Part shown: piece by piece, positions 9,673-21,190 of the stretch
How the letters are laid out: every line of letters starts with the position of its first letter
How positions within the stretch are numbered: the first letter of the stretch is position 1
Origin: Adiantum capillus-veneris
Lineage: Eukaryota > Streptophyta > Polypodiopsida > Polypodiales > Pteridaceae
Assembly (NCBI GenBank): GCA_014529385.2
Contig: CM043960.1
Span: 120,788,543 to 120,852,542, forward strand
Direction of reading: 5' to 3'
DNA: 64,000 bases
The notes under the pieces: generated by a model
Told to the model about the DNA's origin: nothing
Databases searched by the model: none
Seen by the model: the letters and a program-made list of their open reading frames with translations, nothing else
Made by a program: the position numbers and the translations under genes

Positions 9673-11897
9673 TTCATGTCGTCCCCGACATGACCTGATT
9701 GTCGATGGTGATGTGGTCTTTGCTGTCGTTTTGTTGTTGGAAAGAAAGGCTAGACTATAGCCTTTGCAATAGCTTGTCTTGTTTGTCCAATCCCATGTAC
9801 ATAGTCTTCACATGATTGAGGAAAATCATAATTGATGACGAACTGTATGTCTTTCACATCCACGCTCCGAGCTGCAGCATCTGTTTCTGTCATTATAGGT
9901 CTATTGCCAGATCTAAATTCAAAAAGAACCCAATTTCATTGAACTTGACTCTTATGATCATGGATAGAGAAAGCTCCATCCATCACTTGCTCCAACAAAT
10001 CTATCAATTCAGAGTATTTGTGATTCTCTTAAACAACTTCTACAATCTGTAGAATTGAGTGATTGGCTTTCTGATCTTGTGAGCCAATGACAACTTTGTA
10101 AGGATTTTGTAGAAAAATATGGCTAAACCCGTAACTTTTTTAGGCCAAGTTGCACTCCAATGCAAAGTCTGTCCTTATGTCTGCTCTTTGTTATTGACGA
10201 CTTCTTTGTTCTTGAGTTATGTTGTGTTGTTGACCCAACGGTCAACACTTTGCTGTTGGTTTGGCTTCATCTGTTGCACTGCTTGTATCTTTGTCGAACC
10301 ACAACAAGAACTATGATTCATTAGAGCGGACATCTATCATCATAACCATTCATCTTGTGAGATCCTCTGATTACTTTTATGTCTGCTCTTCTTCATTGGT
10401 AACTTCTTTGTTCCTGTGCAATCATGTTGTTAGTGTTGTCTGGAGCTTTGTCATTGTAGGCCATTCTTCGACTCGCCATTGAGGAGAAGTATGCTATGAT
10501 CTGAAATTGGTGCTCCAATTCATTTGTCAATTGATTTGAGTAGCATTTCCTTATTGTTGATGTAGAAGGAATATATACAAGAGGATGGTGATAGGTGTTT
10601 GTAGATTAGGGTCTAAAACCTGGATGACCAAAGGGAAAAAACCCGGTGGGAAAAAAATGCCTTTGGTATACGCTCTTATTAGAGTTGAGCAGTTGAACGT
10701 GAAGTACATGTTCATGAAAGGTGAGTGCTTGGGTGAAACACGGAAAGAGTGTCTGATGCAAGTGCCAATTATGGGACACTCTATATGCATATGAGAAATT
10801 TGTCAACAAAAGCATGCAATGTGAAAGAAGGAGATGATGGGTGTTTCGAGGAATAAATGTAGCACATGTGACATCAAAATATGTCTCAATAGTTTCCACC
10901 TTTCCAAGAAGGGTTTTCGATGTAGAAGTTTCTCCACTCGTATCTCACAGTGCTCAGTACGTGAGTGTCTTTTGGACCTTCTCCTTCACTTCACCAGACT
11001 TAAGTATAGTAGACTTCGACTCTTTTGCTCACCTATACCAGCATGAGCGACACAACTTAAATATGCTCAACTCTTCCAGCTTGAGCAGTACCTAGAATAG
11101 CTAAGACGCTTAGACCACAGAGAATATTACTTGAAGCTTTGGGACTAACACCTCACTCATTTTGTGGCTTAGCTCGACTCTGACTTGTATGACTTGTCGG
11201 TTGCATGTTGACACTGCTTTGTGACAAGTTCTTCGGCTGTTGTAGTGGCTGCTGAGACATACTTTGTGAAGTTTCATCGTGTCCCTGTACCTTCTTCTCT
11301 TTGTAGTGCTCAGGTCTCTCGTCAGTCTTTTCTTCATGTGGATTATGGATTTTTTTATTTTTTCTTAATAATAAACAAAGAAAATCTTAAAAAAAACTCA
11401 ACAAAAGAAAAATCATTCAAAAAGAAATCTAAATGCTATGTACACTATACACATGTCCCTAGGGGCTCATATATGGATTTTGTCCCCATACTCCTCTGTA
11501 ACACTACTATGAGGGCATATACTCTAAATTTCGTCAAAAAATTATCACAATAAAACGCAAAAATTCAATGCATCTCACAACATATTGCCCTCTAATAGTC
11601 ATAATGTTAGGTCCGCATTCAGAATGCCTCCCCCCTTCCTATTTGGAGTCATCCTTTACGACAGGGTATCGCAAAGGGTATGTGTTGTGCTTGGGCAAAA
11701 AGTTGTGCCTATGCAGGCCTTGTAATGTAGCCCTATTATGCATACACAGTCAATGCATGGAAAAGATTTATGTTGTGCAAGATGTGGGTATAAGCAATTT
11801 TCTTATTGGCATTTGTTGGCGAGGCTTCCTATTCTAAGCAATGTAATGGTCTTTGAAGCTCCTGTATCATTGCTTGATTGAAGCGACTTGCTCTCTT
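9673..11897 (-). other. internal region of the gypsy element without recognisable coding
   Basis: An autonomous element would carry reverse transcriptase, RNase H and integrase here. All minus-strand frames are short (under 100 residues) and none shows a catalytic motif such as YVDD, FADD or an HHCC finger. A 37-base copy of the LTR terminus is embedded at 10211-10247. The region is either a vast decay product or a natural filler of a non-autonomous element. Confidence 0.7.
10211..10247 (-). repeat. internal 37-bp copy of the LTR terminus
   Basis: It matches 9621-9657 with one mismatch, and includes the 20-base inverted repeat at the start of the minus-strand LTR. It lies 553 bases inside the 3' LTR boundary. 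It could come from a strand-transfer error during reverse transcription or from a second U3-like element. Confidence 0.8.
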
Positions 11898-14800
11898 CTA
11901 ACTGTACTGTAATCGTAGGAAGAATTGTAAGAATTCAAGCGGCGATGCACTGACAACAGTTTTGTTGTTCTTCTTTGGGACCCATTTCTTTGCAATTATT
12001 GGCTGTTTTGTTGCTGGCTCTTGTTTGGGAACCCATACTTGCCCGTGCTTCGTTTGTGTTTGAAGAGACTCCTTTGGGATCCACCTTTTTGTTGTGTGAG
12101 TCAACAGTGGTCTTTGCTTCAGCCCTTGTACGCTTGGTTGGTGACGGGATTGAGTCCCTCAAGTTTACCTTTGTTATGGTTTCCATATGTCTCAGGTATA
12201 TATGGTCATAACCCCAATCTTGGACCATTTTCAATTGTCACATGAATGGTCTTCCCAGAATGATTTCATAGTTGTTCTTCTTGCCAAAGTCAACAACAGC
12301 AAAAGTGTGTTCATATTCAATGCCATAAGAAGTAACAAGTACTTTTTCTAGCAGTCCTAGGGGCTTTTCCTTGTGTCCGCCTGCAAGCTGCAGGGTCATT
12401 CGTGTGGATATCAAGGCAGGTTTTCCCCATTTTTTCCAAACCTCTTTGGTTGCAATGGCCACACTAGCTCCACTGTCAAGGATTGCCATGGTTTTTACAC
12501 CATTGAATTCCATAGGAAGGGTGGTGTTTCCATCTTCTCCCTCGTAATACTCGCCTACCTTGTTTAATGGCACTGGCCTAGTATTTAGTTGAGGCATTTC
12601 AAGCTCTTTGATGCCTTCCTCGATTTGAGTCATTGGGGTTTTTACACCAAATTTCTCTAGACATTTACCCACATTAGCCCACATGTTTGGTCTTATTCTG
12701 AGCAACTCGGCTAACATTATTGTACAGGTGACTGGGGTAGATAGAATATCTACTAGCCCCTTTGAATCGATGGCCTTGTTGGGAGACAGTCTCTGTGATG
12801 GGATTGCAACCACATCTGACTTGGTCTCGTACTCTTCTATGTAGGACGGTAGTGTTCTTAGCGAATGGGGTTGACTATCCATAGATTGTACAGATCCTTT
12901 GTCTCCCCAATACGATCGCACGTCTAGATTCATTTGAGATCCAGTCTCAAATTCCTCTATTGGTGGTAGAAACACTCCTCGTTCATCACCAGTCTTGTCT
13001 ACTCGTCTTCTTAGGTCATCGGCTTCATTGGCCTCTCTGACTTGTTTCCACAATTCATCAAGACCATCTATCTCTTTACAATCCTCAGGTATAGCTTGGT
13101 GAAATCCCTCGGAAGAGTTATCCATGGTATTCAGTACTATCCTTGGTTCTAATGCTGGTTCTTTGAGGTTTGGTCTGTGCTTATGACTAGAATCTGGCTC
13201 TTTTAGTTCCTGGTTTGGTGGGATTACTTGTGTAGGCATGACACGGATCACATCCTCAGGTTTTGCACCTGGTGGTTCTAGTAAAGCTTGGGCTGTTTGA
13301 ATCATTTTATGGCACATTTCAAACCTTTGCTTTTCTAGTTCCGTATAGGGATATGCCATCCACCTGTGTTCTTGGGTTTGATTGTTTTTGAGCCTCGCAT
13401 CATAGGGTTTCAAGAGGGCATCTAATGTCTCATTAACCTTCTCTGCCAACACAGATCCTCCTGAACTAGCACTTCTCGGTTTCTCATCCGTGGATGGTTC
13501 TTCTAGAGGTTTAACCATATGTGTAAGAGAAGGTGCCTCCTTTTCCTCATGTTGTTTTATCTTCTTTTCAGCTTCGGTAAGCTTCTCAGCTAGTGATTTT
13601 TTCTCTCGTTCCCTACGTGCTTTCATCCTAGTCTTTCTAGCTTTCCAACTATTTCGTTTGCTCTTGGTTTTCTCACTAGGTGCGTCTGTCTTTGGTCCAT
13701 CATCTGTCTTTGGACTCGTGTCACTTTCCATGTTCTTTGTCTCTGGATTCTCATCGGCCTCCTTTTGAGCTTGTGCTCTCGTAACCACTTGAACTGGTAC
13801 GACATTTTCATTTTCTGAGCTACTAGGGAGCTGAACAATCCCTGATACATTTGTCGTGATTTTCCTGATTTGGTTTGGTTTTTTCGGGCAATCGGGGATC
13901 AAGTGAGTGATGCCACACTCAAGACAATAGGCATTTACTTCAGTGATCTCCGTATGAGGACATTGTTTGACCAAGTGGTTGTCACGACTTTTGTGACAAT
14001 CTGTCTCTGGTTGAGGAGATTCTTTTAGCATTTCCTCTTGGCTATAAGTAAGCTTTGACCTAGATAAACCGCTATTTTCAATGAAACGCAACATCCTTTC
14101 GTCCATTTCATACCTTCTTTCTTTCGACTGAAACCCAGGAGGTGGAGGTTGTACCGGCCTCACCACTCCATGTGTTTCTCTCACATTTTGTTGCTCCGAA
14201 GGGTAGTACTCACTTTGGTTGCTATACCACATTGTAGCTGGTACTGGCGTTGGTTTATTTGATGCTTTCATCAGTGGCATGTATCTCATGTCTGCCTGCA
14301 TTCTAGCACATGGCAGCGGAGGTTGTTGTCCTAAGACAAGCTGTGGCCTTAATACTCCTACTGGTCTTGGCGCATTCCCCGTAATGTATCGTGAAGTAGG
14401 TGCTTCTGGAACAGGTTGTACATACCTCTCCCTAGCATTTTCCATGCTATAATAGCACTCTTCCTCCGTATGGTTCGTCCATTTTCTCTCAATTTCACAC
14501 CACTTTGGCTCTCCCGAATCAGACCTTACAAGAGGAATCAACCTCTTGACCAAGTCGTCGATAAGCTTTTCTTGATCAATAGGTGCCGTTGGCTTGGAAA
14601 TGGACTCACTTATCTGTGAAACACTGTGCTGAGAGGATGTGTCATCTCCTTGACTCTTTAAGTCCTTTTCTTTGTATGCCTCACAGTTATCCACTAGATA
14701 AAGAGCTTCTTTGATCAACTCGTTTAGCGTCATCCTCCTTATCATATGCAGATCCTTTTGAAGGCCCACATGTCTCATTCCCTGGATAAAGATCAGCATC

Positions 14801-15690
14801 AGTCGTGCTTGCGTAGGTAATTCCACTCTCGGACAGAGCTTAACATATCTCTTGAGCCGTAATGATGCTTTGCGTACTGATTCATTCTCTTTTTGTTTGA
14901 ATCTATGGATTTTTGAGACTGTGTTGTGAGCAATGCCTTTTGGCGAGAATTCTTCAATAAACTCCTCAAACAGCTCATCTAGGGTCTCAAAATCCCATTT
15001 TTCCACCGAGTCGAACCATGTAGCCGCATCATCTTCTAGAGTCAATCCAAATCCCGCAAACTGTGTCGCAAAATCTGAAACTTCCTCTGCTCTAATCACT
15101 CTTCTAAAAGCCGCTACATGATCTCTCGGATCTTCATCTCCGGAGTATTTTCTGTTTACCCATTTCTGGACTTGGGATGGTCTAACTTTTCGATTGTCTA
15201 CAAGTCTAACCAGAGACTCTCCCAATCCTTCTCTCGTTATCGCTCTTGAAGGGAATCCTGGTGGCTCTCTTCTTGGAACTCCTATAGGAATTATCGTGTT
15301 TGGTGGAGGCATTTGTGGTCCTTCATTGACCAAATATCCACCTCTTTCTAGAACACTCTGTGGATTTGTGCTTTCTACAACTCTATATTCTCGTCCATAC
15401 TTGTCGACAACTATAGATCTCCATTGATAGTCGACTCCATATGTGTAGACATATAAGAGCTTGTAATCCGTTATCTCTTCTAGGTATGGATCTAAGCACC
15501 TATAAAGATTGACCTCATTGTCGTCAATGTATCTATATAGTCCTTCACTCTCATGACCAATCATCCAAACTCTCTCAACAAGATGGGTCTTTATCAATTG
15601 CAAGTTTGGAAGATCCATTGTGGGAGGATATTCCTCTATCGTAGGGATCTCCAAGCTTGTGTAAGCTGCGTTTGAATCTAGGGTAGACAT
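11898..15690 (-). pseudogene. gag-protease polyprotein of the gypsy element, lightly damaged
   Basis: A single frame of 1150 residues runs from the ATG at 15690 to a TGA at 12240-12238. Residues about 180-345 form a retrotransposon gag domain (AAFRRVIRAEE, DDAATWFDSV, EEFIEEFSPKG, FIQGMRH). A zinc-knuckle-like CLECGITHLIPDC is near residue 590 (CX2CX3HX4C, one residue short of the canonical spacing). A basic predicted coiled coil lies near 680-725. An aspartic protease with DSGAS at about 1072 ends in ILGRPFM. The frame resumes directly after the TGA (QLKMVQDWGYDHIYLRH), so CGA-to-TGA is the likely lesion. A frameshift near 12075 then leads to a tail with three W(I/V)PK repeats, ending at 11898. 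Gag would form the particle; the protease would process it. No polymerase follows. Confidence 0.9.
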
Positions 15691-16076
15691 GATTTCTGGG
15701 CTTAAGAGCTTTTGCTTGGTTCAAGTAGACTTAGTCCACTGTGTTCAAGTTCTTTGGTTAGGGAAAAGTCGAAACTATGTCCAAAACCGCAACTGTTCCG
15801 TTACAATTCTCACAAATTGTCGCTTTCAGACACCCCTGACTTCCGGATGAATTTTGAGGCTTCAAACAATGTTTTTTTTCAAAATTGAACTAAATGGTTG
15901 CCGTTGGCATACATTTAGTTCATGTTTTGCTCTAAGATCTGTAGGGCCGCTCTCAGGCTACGTTTTGATATAAAAACTTTTCCGATCCGATACCGTTTGT
16001 GAAAGTTATGGCCAAAACAGTGAATTGCAGTTTAGTATGGTCAAAATTACAGCTGTGGACCCTAAAGTTGTCCTAG

Positions 16077-16100
16077 AGACATCCTACGCGTAGGATGTCT
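16077..16100. repeat. 24-bp palindrome, copy 1
   Basis: Perfect palindrome of half-site AGACATCCTACG. Confidence 0.95.
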
Positions 16101-16200
16101 TTTTGCTCAGAATTTAACAAAATTTGGTCCAGAGACTCCCCTTGAGTCCAACAACACAATGGTATGCTCAAATTTTAATTTGGACCTAAAAATGGCCTTG

Positions 16201-16224
16201 AGACATCCTACGCGTAGGATGTCT
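16201..16224. repeat. 24-bp palindrome, copy 2
   Basis: Perfect copy of half-site AGACATCCTACG, 124 bases from copy 1. Confidence 0.95.
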
Positions 16225-16484
16225 TTTTGCTCAGAATGACTTGAAATTTTCACCCGAGGTTCTCCTTGATGTGCTAAACTCACTGCAATTTTTACTTTTT
16301 GATTCTGACACCTATAGGCTGGTCAAATGATCCAGAATCTGTTCCAAAAGCCTGATGTCTGTTCTGATGAATTCCCAAGTCAAATCAACTCCAAATTGGA
16401 CTAAATTTGACTAGGAGGCATGCCTAAGGCTATACAACAGCATAGTATGGTCACAGTAGAACTTTGGTTTCAGAATTATGCCTT

Positions 16485-16508
16485 AGACATTCTACGCGTA
16501 GGATGTCT
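16485..16508. repeat. 24-bp palindrome, copy 3
   Basis: One mismatch in the left half (ACATTCTACG). Confidence 0.93.
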
Positions 16509-16609
16509 AACTGCTCAAAATTGCCCCAAATTTGAACCACAGACTCTCCTTAAGGTGCTGATCATTGTGGTATGCTCAGAATTTTGTTTAAAGTCCAAAA
16601 TCACACAGA

Positions 16610-16633
16610 AGACATCCTACGCGTAGGATGTCT
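16610..16633. repeat. 24-bp palindrome, copy 4
   Basis: Perfect copy, 125 bases from copy 3. Confidence 0.95.
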
Positions 16634-17051
16634 TTTTGGCCTGTTTGACCCGAGACTTGTCCCACAGCTTCCCCTTGATGTCAGTAACCCAGTGGTATGC
16701 TTAGATTTTGGTTTGGATTTCAAAAGTCCCAATTTTTAGCTATTCTTGCCTTTTTCAGTCAAAAGTGCTAAAGTCTGTTCAATCTTCCTTTCAATGACCC
16801 AAATGAGATGAAATTGATCACATGCACTCAATACAACATTTAGAACATGCCTCTGCAGCCATCCTACGGTTTTGGTCTTGGAATAATGCCTTGGCACAAT
16901 TTGGGTAGCATGTCTGGCAATTTCAGTCTATCTGGCCTTATCCTGTCAAGATATGGTCAAGTTCCCCTTTCCAGGTGAAAATAGGGTAAAACCTACCTTC
17001 TGAACACACTGGTCAACTCAGAATTTCAAAAATTTCCAACAGATCACCCTA

Positions 17052-17077
17052 TAGACATCCTACGCGTAGGATGTCTA
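17052..17077. repeat. 24-bp palindrome, copy 5 (extended to 26)
   Basis: Perfect copy with one more complementary base on each side. Confidence 0.95.
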
Positions 17078-17344
17078 CTGCGGATTTTTTGAGACTGAAG
17101 TGTCCCTGATGCTTCCTTATGCTCTCAGCAAGTGCAAGTATGCTTCACAATTGCAAAAACATGCAAAAATCACTCAATTTAAGCCTTTTTCTGAAATTTT
17201 GCGTTTTCTGACTCCGCCTTTTGGCTTTTGGTCAACAAAAATAGGGAAAAACACTCAAGTCAATATGTTACTAGGGTAAAACCTACCCTCTGAACACACT
17301 GGTGCAGTCAAAATTTTCAAATTTGGTCTCCAAAACCCCCCTTG

Positions 17345-17368
17345 AGACATCCTACGCATAGGATGTTT
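17345..17368. repeat. 24-bp palindrome, copy 6, degraded
   Basis: Two substitutions in the right half (CGCATAGGATGTTT); still clearly the same motif. Confidence 0.85.
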
Positions 17369-17890
17369 ATGTTTACAGAATTGCAGGTTTTCTTCACAGA
17401 ACCCTTGCAAATGCTCTTTTATATGCACATCATCAGTCAGTCATACAAAAATATCCTCAAAAGCTTGTTTAATGCATTTTTATCCTCGAAAGCACACTTT
17501 TCCGTGATTTCAAATGCAATCAAGCACTTTAGCAAATAATTCAGTGTTGAATAGCTCTAGATCAGAATCAGATCACTTACCTGAAGCTACTCCTACAAAT
17601 CATATGGAGTTTTGCATCTATGAGTAGAAAAACGCTTCACTCCCACACACGGACTAGTAAACGCTTTTATCACCTCACAAATCACTCGGCCACCAACAAA
17701 TACTCTAATCCACAGATCCTAACTAAACCTATCTAGTCGCAGACCCTCGGCAAGACACACGCTTCTTGGCTATCCACTTGATCGCAGAATATCCTCTTCC
17801 GGATCCACTTAAGAAAAATGCTTTCTTTAGCCGAAACTAAATCAAGCAACCATCACACGAGTGTTAGTAGGAAACCTACTTAGGTCCTTG

Positions 17891-17910
17891 TGTCCCCGGC
17901 AACGGCGCCA
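17891..17910 (-). other. primer-binding site of the gypsy element
   Basis: The minus strand reads TGGCGCCGTTGCCGGGGACA, starting one base after the CCAACA end of the 5' LTR. This is the primer site widely seen in plant Ty3/gypsy elements. It fixes the orientation of the element. Confidence 0.92.
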
Positions 17911-17911
17911 A

Positions 17912-18868
17912 TGTTGGACGAGAAGCTACTCACACACCCATGAAGTGCATGCAAACACTACCTAGATCAACATAATGTCAATCGAGGACACAGATGACAC
18001 GATAGGCACACGAAGGAAATCTCTTAAGCTTGTCAGGCTGAGACCATCCTACACATACAACACTCTGGAAGGCCAACTAAACCACAATCAAGAACCTCAC
18101 TGCTCTCAACTACACCACCTAGCCACATACACACATACTAAAGGTAACTCGCCTAATCATGCCAGATTCGTACGAAACTTAAGGAACACCATCCCCTCAC
18201 TAGGATACACCTGTCCCTAAGCTTCTACACTCAAAACCCTCACTTAAAACCCATTTGCGGAAAACGCGTAGGATGACAGAGCCGAATTTTGAAAGTGCCT
18301 GAAACTGAAATTTATGAGTACCTATGCGTAGCTTATGTCGCCACGATTCTATAGACTAGTAGCACGCAGAAAACAGACATCGTTTGATACACTTACGGCC
18401 ACAATAGCTCGTAGATGCGTCGACGTGTGCGCTTCGTCTCGCGTGGAATGCTTGGCGTTGTCGCGTAGCTCTCCTCGAGCCTACAACAATGGTGCAGTCG
18501 GATCTCCAATGTGTTGAGCGAGCGGGGCATAGCGAGAGGATGAAGCTCACACTCACTCTCTTTCTCTCTCACACACAGTAGACGGCAGCGCTCAAGTTTG
18601 ATTATGATAAAAGTCTTTTTTTACAAAATGACCTAGGTACCTTATATACTAAGGCTACCTTAGGTTTAACCAAAAATGGGGTTGAATAGGTCAAATGGCT
18701 TTGTATTTACAATATGGAAGTGCCATTGCACCCCGGCTTCTGAAACTAGAATAATACTCATTACAAATGACGTTTATAGCCATAATTCGCAGCATTTCAT
18801 AACTCGCAAAAGATAAGACTTTGGTACGAAACTTGAGTTATGTTGTGTTGTTGACCCAGCGGTCAACA
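17912..18868 (-). repeat. 5' LTR of the gypsy element
   Basis: A partner of 8699-9657. On the minus strand it begins TGTTGACCGCTGGGTCAACA. TATATAAG at 18648-18641 is the likely promoter TATA box, and a GA/CT-rich stretch downstream would be near the transcription start. It also carries a half-site of the leader palindrome (ACGCGTAGGAT near 18265). Confidence 0.92.
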
Positions 18869-18983
18869 CCAGCCGACCAGTTTGTATTCACTTTGACTAT
18901 TCAAAAAATCTATAAATAAAATACGTGTATGAGGAAATTGGTCACTCTTGCACGAGGGGAGATTGCACCAAATGCTTGTGTCT

Positions 18984-19200
18984 ATTCTTCTCCTCTTCTC
19001 TCTTCTCTCTTGCCGTGCCGACGTAGCACTCCGCTTTAGGAGGTGCGCCTGCAGGTGCTCTCTCACTCTATCTCTCTATGTTTGCGTACAGCTTGGTGTA
19101 TGCGCAAGGAAGGTTGCCAGGTATGTAGATTTGTGTGTTTCATGGATTGCAGTATGTTGTCTTTGGTATTTGGCAGGGTCTTCCACGCATGCATTTGTAG
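18984..19200. repeat. dispersed repeat copy 2
   Basis: It matches 2672-2887, with a 14-base insertion after the CT-rich run. No primer-binding site follows here; LINE-derived sequence begins within about 100 bases. Confidence 0.75.
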
Positions 19201-19299
19201 CATTCCTCTCTCAACTGGCCTCCCTGTCTCTCAAAACTTGGGTTCCTTGGACCCCTTCTGAAGGGAAGCTGCATGCTTGGTAAACAACAAATAAATTTC

Positions 19300-20010
19300 T
19301 AAACATAACTTGTGTATGTACAAAATGCTTCTTATTGACAGGCTCTTGGAAGTGCTTGCAGCCTCACCTCCACCTATTAATGGATACACAATTGATCGAA
19401 GAGCCTGGCATTGGCCGAAGGATAGAGTGTTTGCGCTTCCCAAGATTCATAATACCTATAATGTGCTGATATACAAAGCAAATTGGTTTGTCCCACTCAC
19501 TAAAATCTGGAAGAAAAATTGGTCTGAAGAGCGCTGGCAAAAGAGTGTTAAGGAAATTTGGGAGACTCAATGGCCATAATACATGAAGATATTCATATGG
19601 AAGGTGCTATGGAAAGACTTACCTACTGGTATTAAGGTGCGAACTAGCAAGCTCGGCTCTGACACCTGTTCTGGCTGTAGGTCAGCCTCCAAAGACCCCC
19701 TTCATCTATTCATCATGTGCCCTACTTCACGGGGGGCTGGCTGCTAAGGTGTGCAAATGGATACAGAGAACTTGGAAGACAATTTTCTTTACTAATGACC
19801 TGATCTTGGGAGGGTGTGGATTCCAAAGCTAGGCCATTTTGATGTGCACAAAGATTACTAGATTTTGCTACCTGAATCATTTTTGGAAGTCTAGGAATCT
19901 TTGGGTATTTGAGGCAAAGCTGTTGATAGCTTGTTTTGATGATATTGTGCGTATGAGCATTGAGCTCAGCCATGGTGTTGGAGCTAGAAGAGGATCAATG
20001 GATAAGCATG
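19300..20010 (+). mobile_element. LINE 3' fragment (zf-RVT region)
   Basis: The plus strand encodes the C-terminal end of LINE ORF2: AWHWPKDRVF, WFVPLTKIWKKNWSEERW, IWETQWP, stop, YMKIFIWKVLWKDLPTG, then CSGCRSASKDPLHLFIMCP, the cysteine/histidine-rich zf-RVT motif. The matching region in the copy at 63345-64000 reads AWKWPGRSLLW, WPEERWEHVMENIWKP, MKVFLWKVIWGALP. Everything upstream (endonuclease, reverse transcriptase) is missing, as in 5'-truncated insertions. Several stops and frameshifts show decay. No poly(A) tail or target duplication is clear. Confidence 0.8.
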
Positions 20011-20590
20011 AAGATTGAACTCATGCAGTGAGTTGCTTGGAACATTCAAGAGGGTAGGTTTGTGACCGTTGGTAGTATATCTGTACTTGTGTACAAGCCA
20101 ATGTGTCCTAATGAGGGTGAGGGAGAGCATAATTGAAGCTAATGACACAGGTTGCCAAACAGTGGCATCTAGGATAACATCAGCAAACTAGATGAAACTT
20201 CTGCGTCGTTAGCAAAAAGCATTTTGCATCCTGCCCCATAGGTGGACATGAGAGGCTTTTTTGATGTGGGTGTTGCACATGTGGTGCTGGAGGGCATGGG
20301 GTGGGAGCTCGCAAGAAGCGCAAGCGTAGAGAGAGATATGGGTAGCAATGGAGAAGTGCAACGCCGATGGGTTGCTATGAGTAGGTGAAATGTGTGGCCC
20401 CTTTTGCATGGTTCTATAGAGCCAGGCTTGGAGATTGTAGGCAAAGCAAGAAAGACGGATGGGAAGGGAGAGAGCGATGGTGAGGGGTGGGCGTCACGCA
20501 TGAACGAGGGATTGAGATCTCCTTTCCTTTGAGATTTGCCAGATCCTTGGAATCTCGATCACAAATTAATAGCCTTCTTTGAAATTGACC
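20011..20590. other. no gene recognised
   Basis: The minus-strand frame 20169-20501 (Ser/Pro/Leu-rich) has no motif or supporting signal and is probably chance. Confidence 0.5.
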
Positions 20591-20785
20591 GAGTAGGTGG
20601 TCATATTCTTGGGATAAGGTTTATGCTTGCTATGCTTATTTCCGTAAAAACTATTCTCTTTGAAGCCCTTAGCTTAAATAACTATAGTAGGTGGCCATAT
20701 TCTTGAGATAAGTTCTATGCTTGCTTGCTTATTTCCTAAAAAACTATTCGCTCTGAAGCCCTTAGCTTAAATAACTATAGGATAG
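20591..20785. repeat. tandem duplication, unit about 95 bp
   Basis: Two copies share GTGG(T/C)CATATTCTTG and AAGCCCTTAGCTTAAATAAC. It is non-coding. Confidence 0.8.
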
Positions 20786-20984
20786 GCTACTTATAGAACT
20801 ATTCATTTTGATTTGATCCATAGCAATTATGCTTATCAATTGTTATCTATGATGAAAATTCTAACTTTACATTACTCTTCTACTAAGAAATAGTTAACAT
20901 CATTACGTTTAACTTTTAACATGGATAACAACTAATAAGCTCTTTGACACTTGTAATATCGATTCAAAGCTAACAAAATCTTAT

Positions 20985-21190
20985 CTTGTTTATATGGATG
21001 CAGGTAAGAGTCCTATCTTGTGTAAAGATGTTTAGGCTTGTTGATGTCTGTTGACCTTAAAGATGAATAACTACTTCATCTATAGACTTGTTTATATGGA
21101 TGCAGGTAAGAGTCCTATCTTTGTGTAAAGATGTTTAGGCTTGTTGATGTCTGGTGACCTTAAAGATGAATAACTACTTCATCTATAGAC
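20985..21190. repeat. tandem duplication, unit 102 bp
   Basis: Nearly identical copies start at 20985 and 21087 (CTTGTTTATATGGATGCAGG). The few differences indicate a recent event. Confidence 0.9.

Larger units (their letters stand above)
15691..17890 (-). other. 2.2-kb leader between primer-binding site and gag
   Basis: The leader is non-coding and partly built from diverged repeats: blocks containing TTTTTGCTCAGAAT, CAGAGACTCCCCTTGA and GTGGTATGCTCA recur about every 125 bases at 16080-16700. Each carries the 24-base palindrome listed separately. In the RNA these would lie between the primer site and the gag start, where packaging and dimerisation signals sit in retroelements. Confidence 0.7.
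8699..18868 (-). mobile_element. non-autonomous Ty3/gypsy-type LTR element, gag-protease only, 10.2 kb
   Basis: Direct repeats of 959 bases (8699-9657) and 957 bases (17912-18868) bound the element. Both run from TGTTGG to GTCAACA on the plus strand. The 5-base CCAGC flanks it on both sides (8694-8698, 18869-18873). On the minus strand the order is 5' LTR, primer-binding site, 2.2-kb leader, one large gag-protease frame, 2.2 kb without recognisable coding, polypurine tract, 3' LTR. I find no reverse transcriptase, RNase H or integrase motif, so mobility would depend on enzymes from another element. By eye the LTRs differ at about twenty positions (about 2%), implying moderate age. The organisation resembles plant elements with terminal repeats and a GAG domain only. 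Confidence 0.92.

Noticed and set aside
20169..20501. 110-residue minus-strand Ser/Pro-rich frame
   Set aside because: No domain, no start context, and an overlapping frame of similar length; probably chance.
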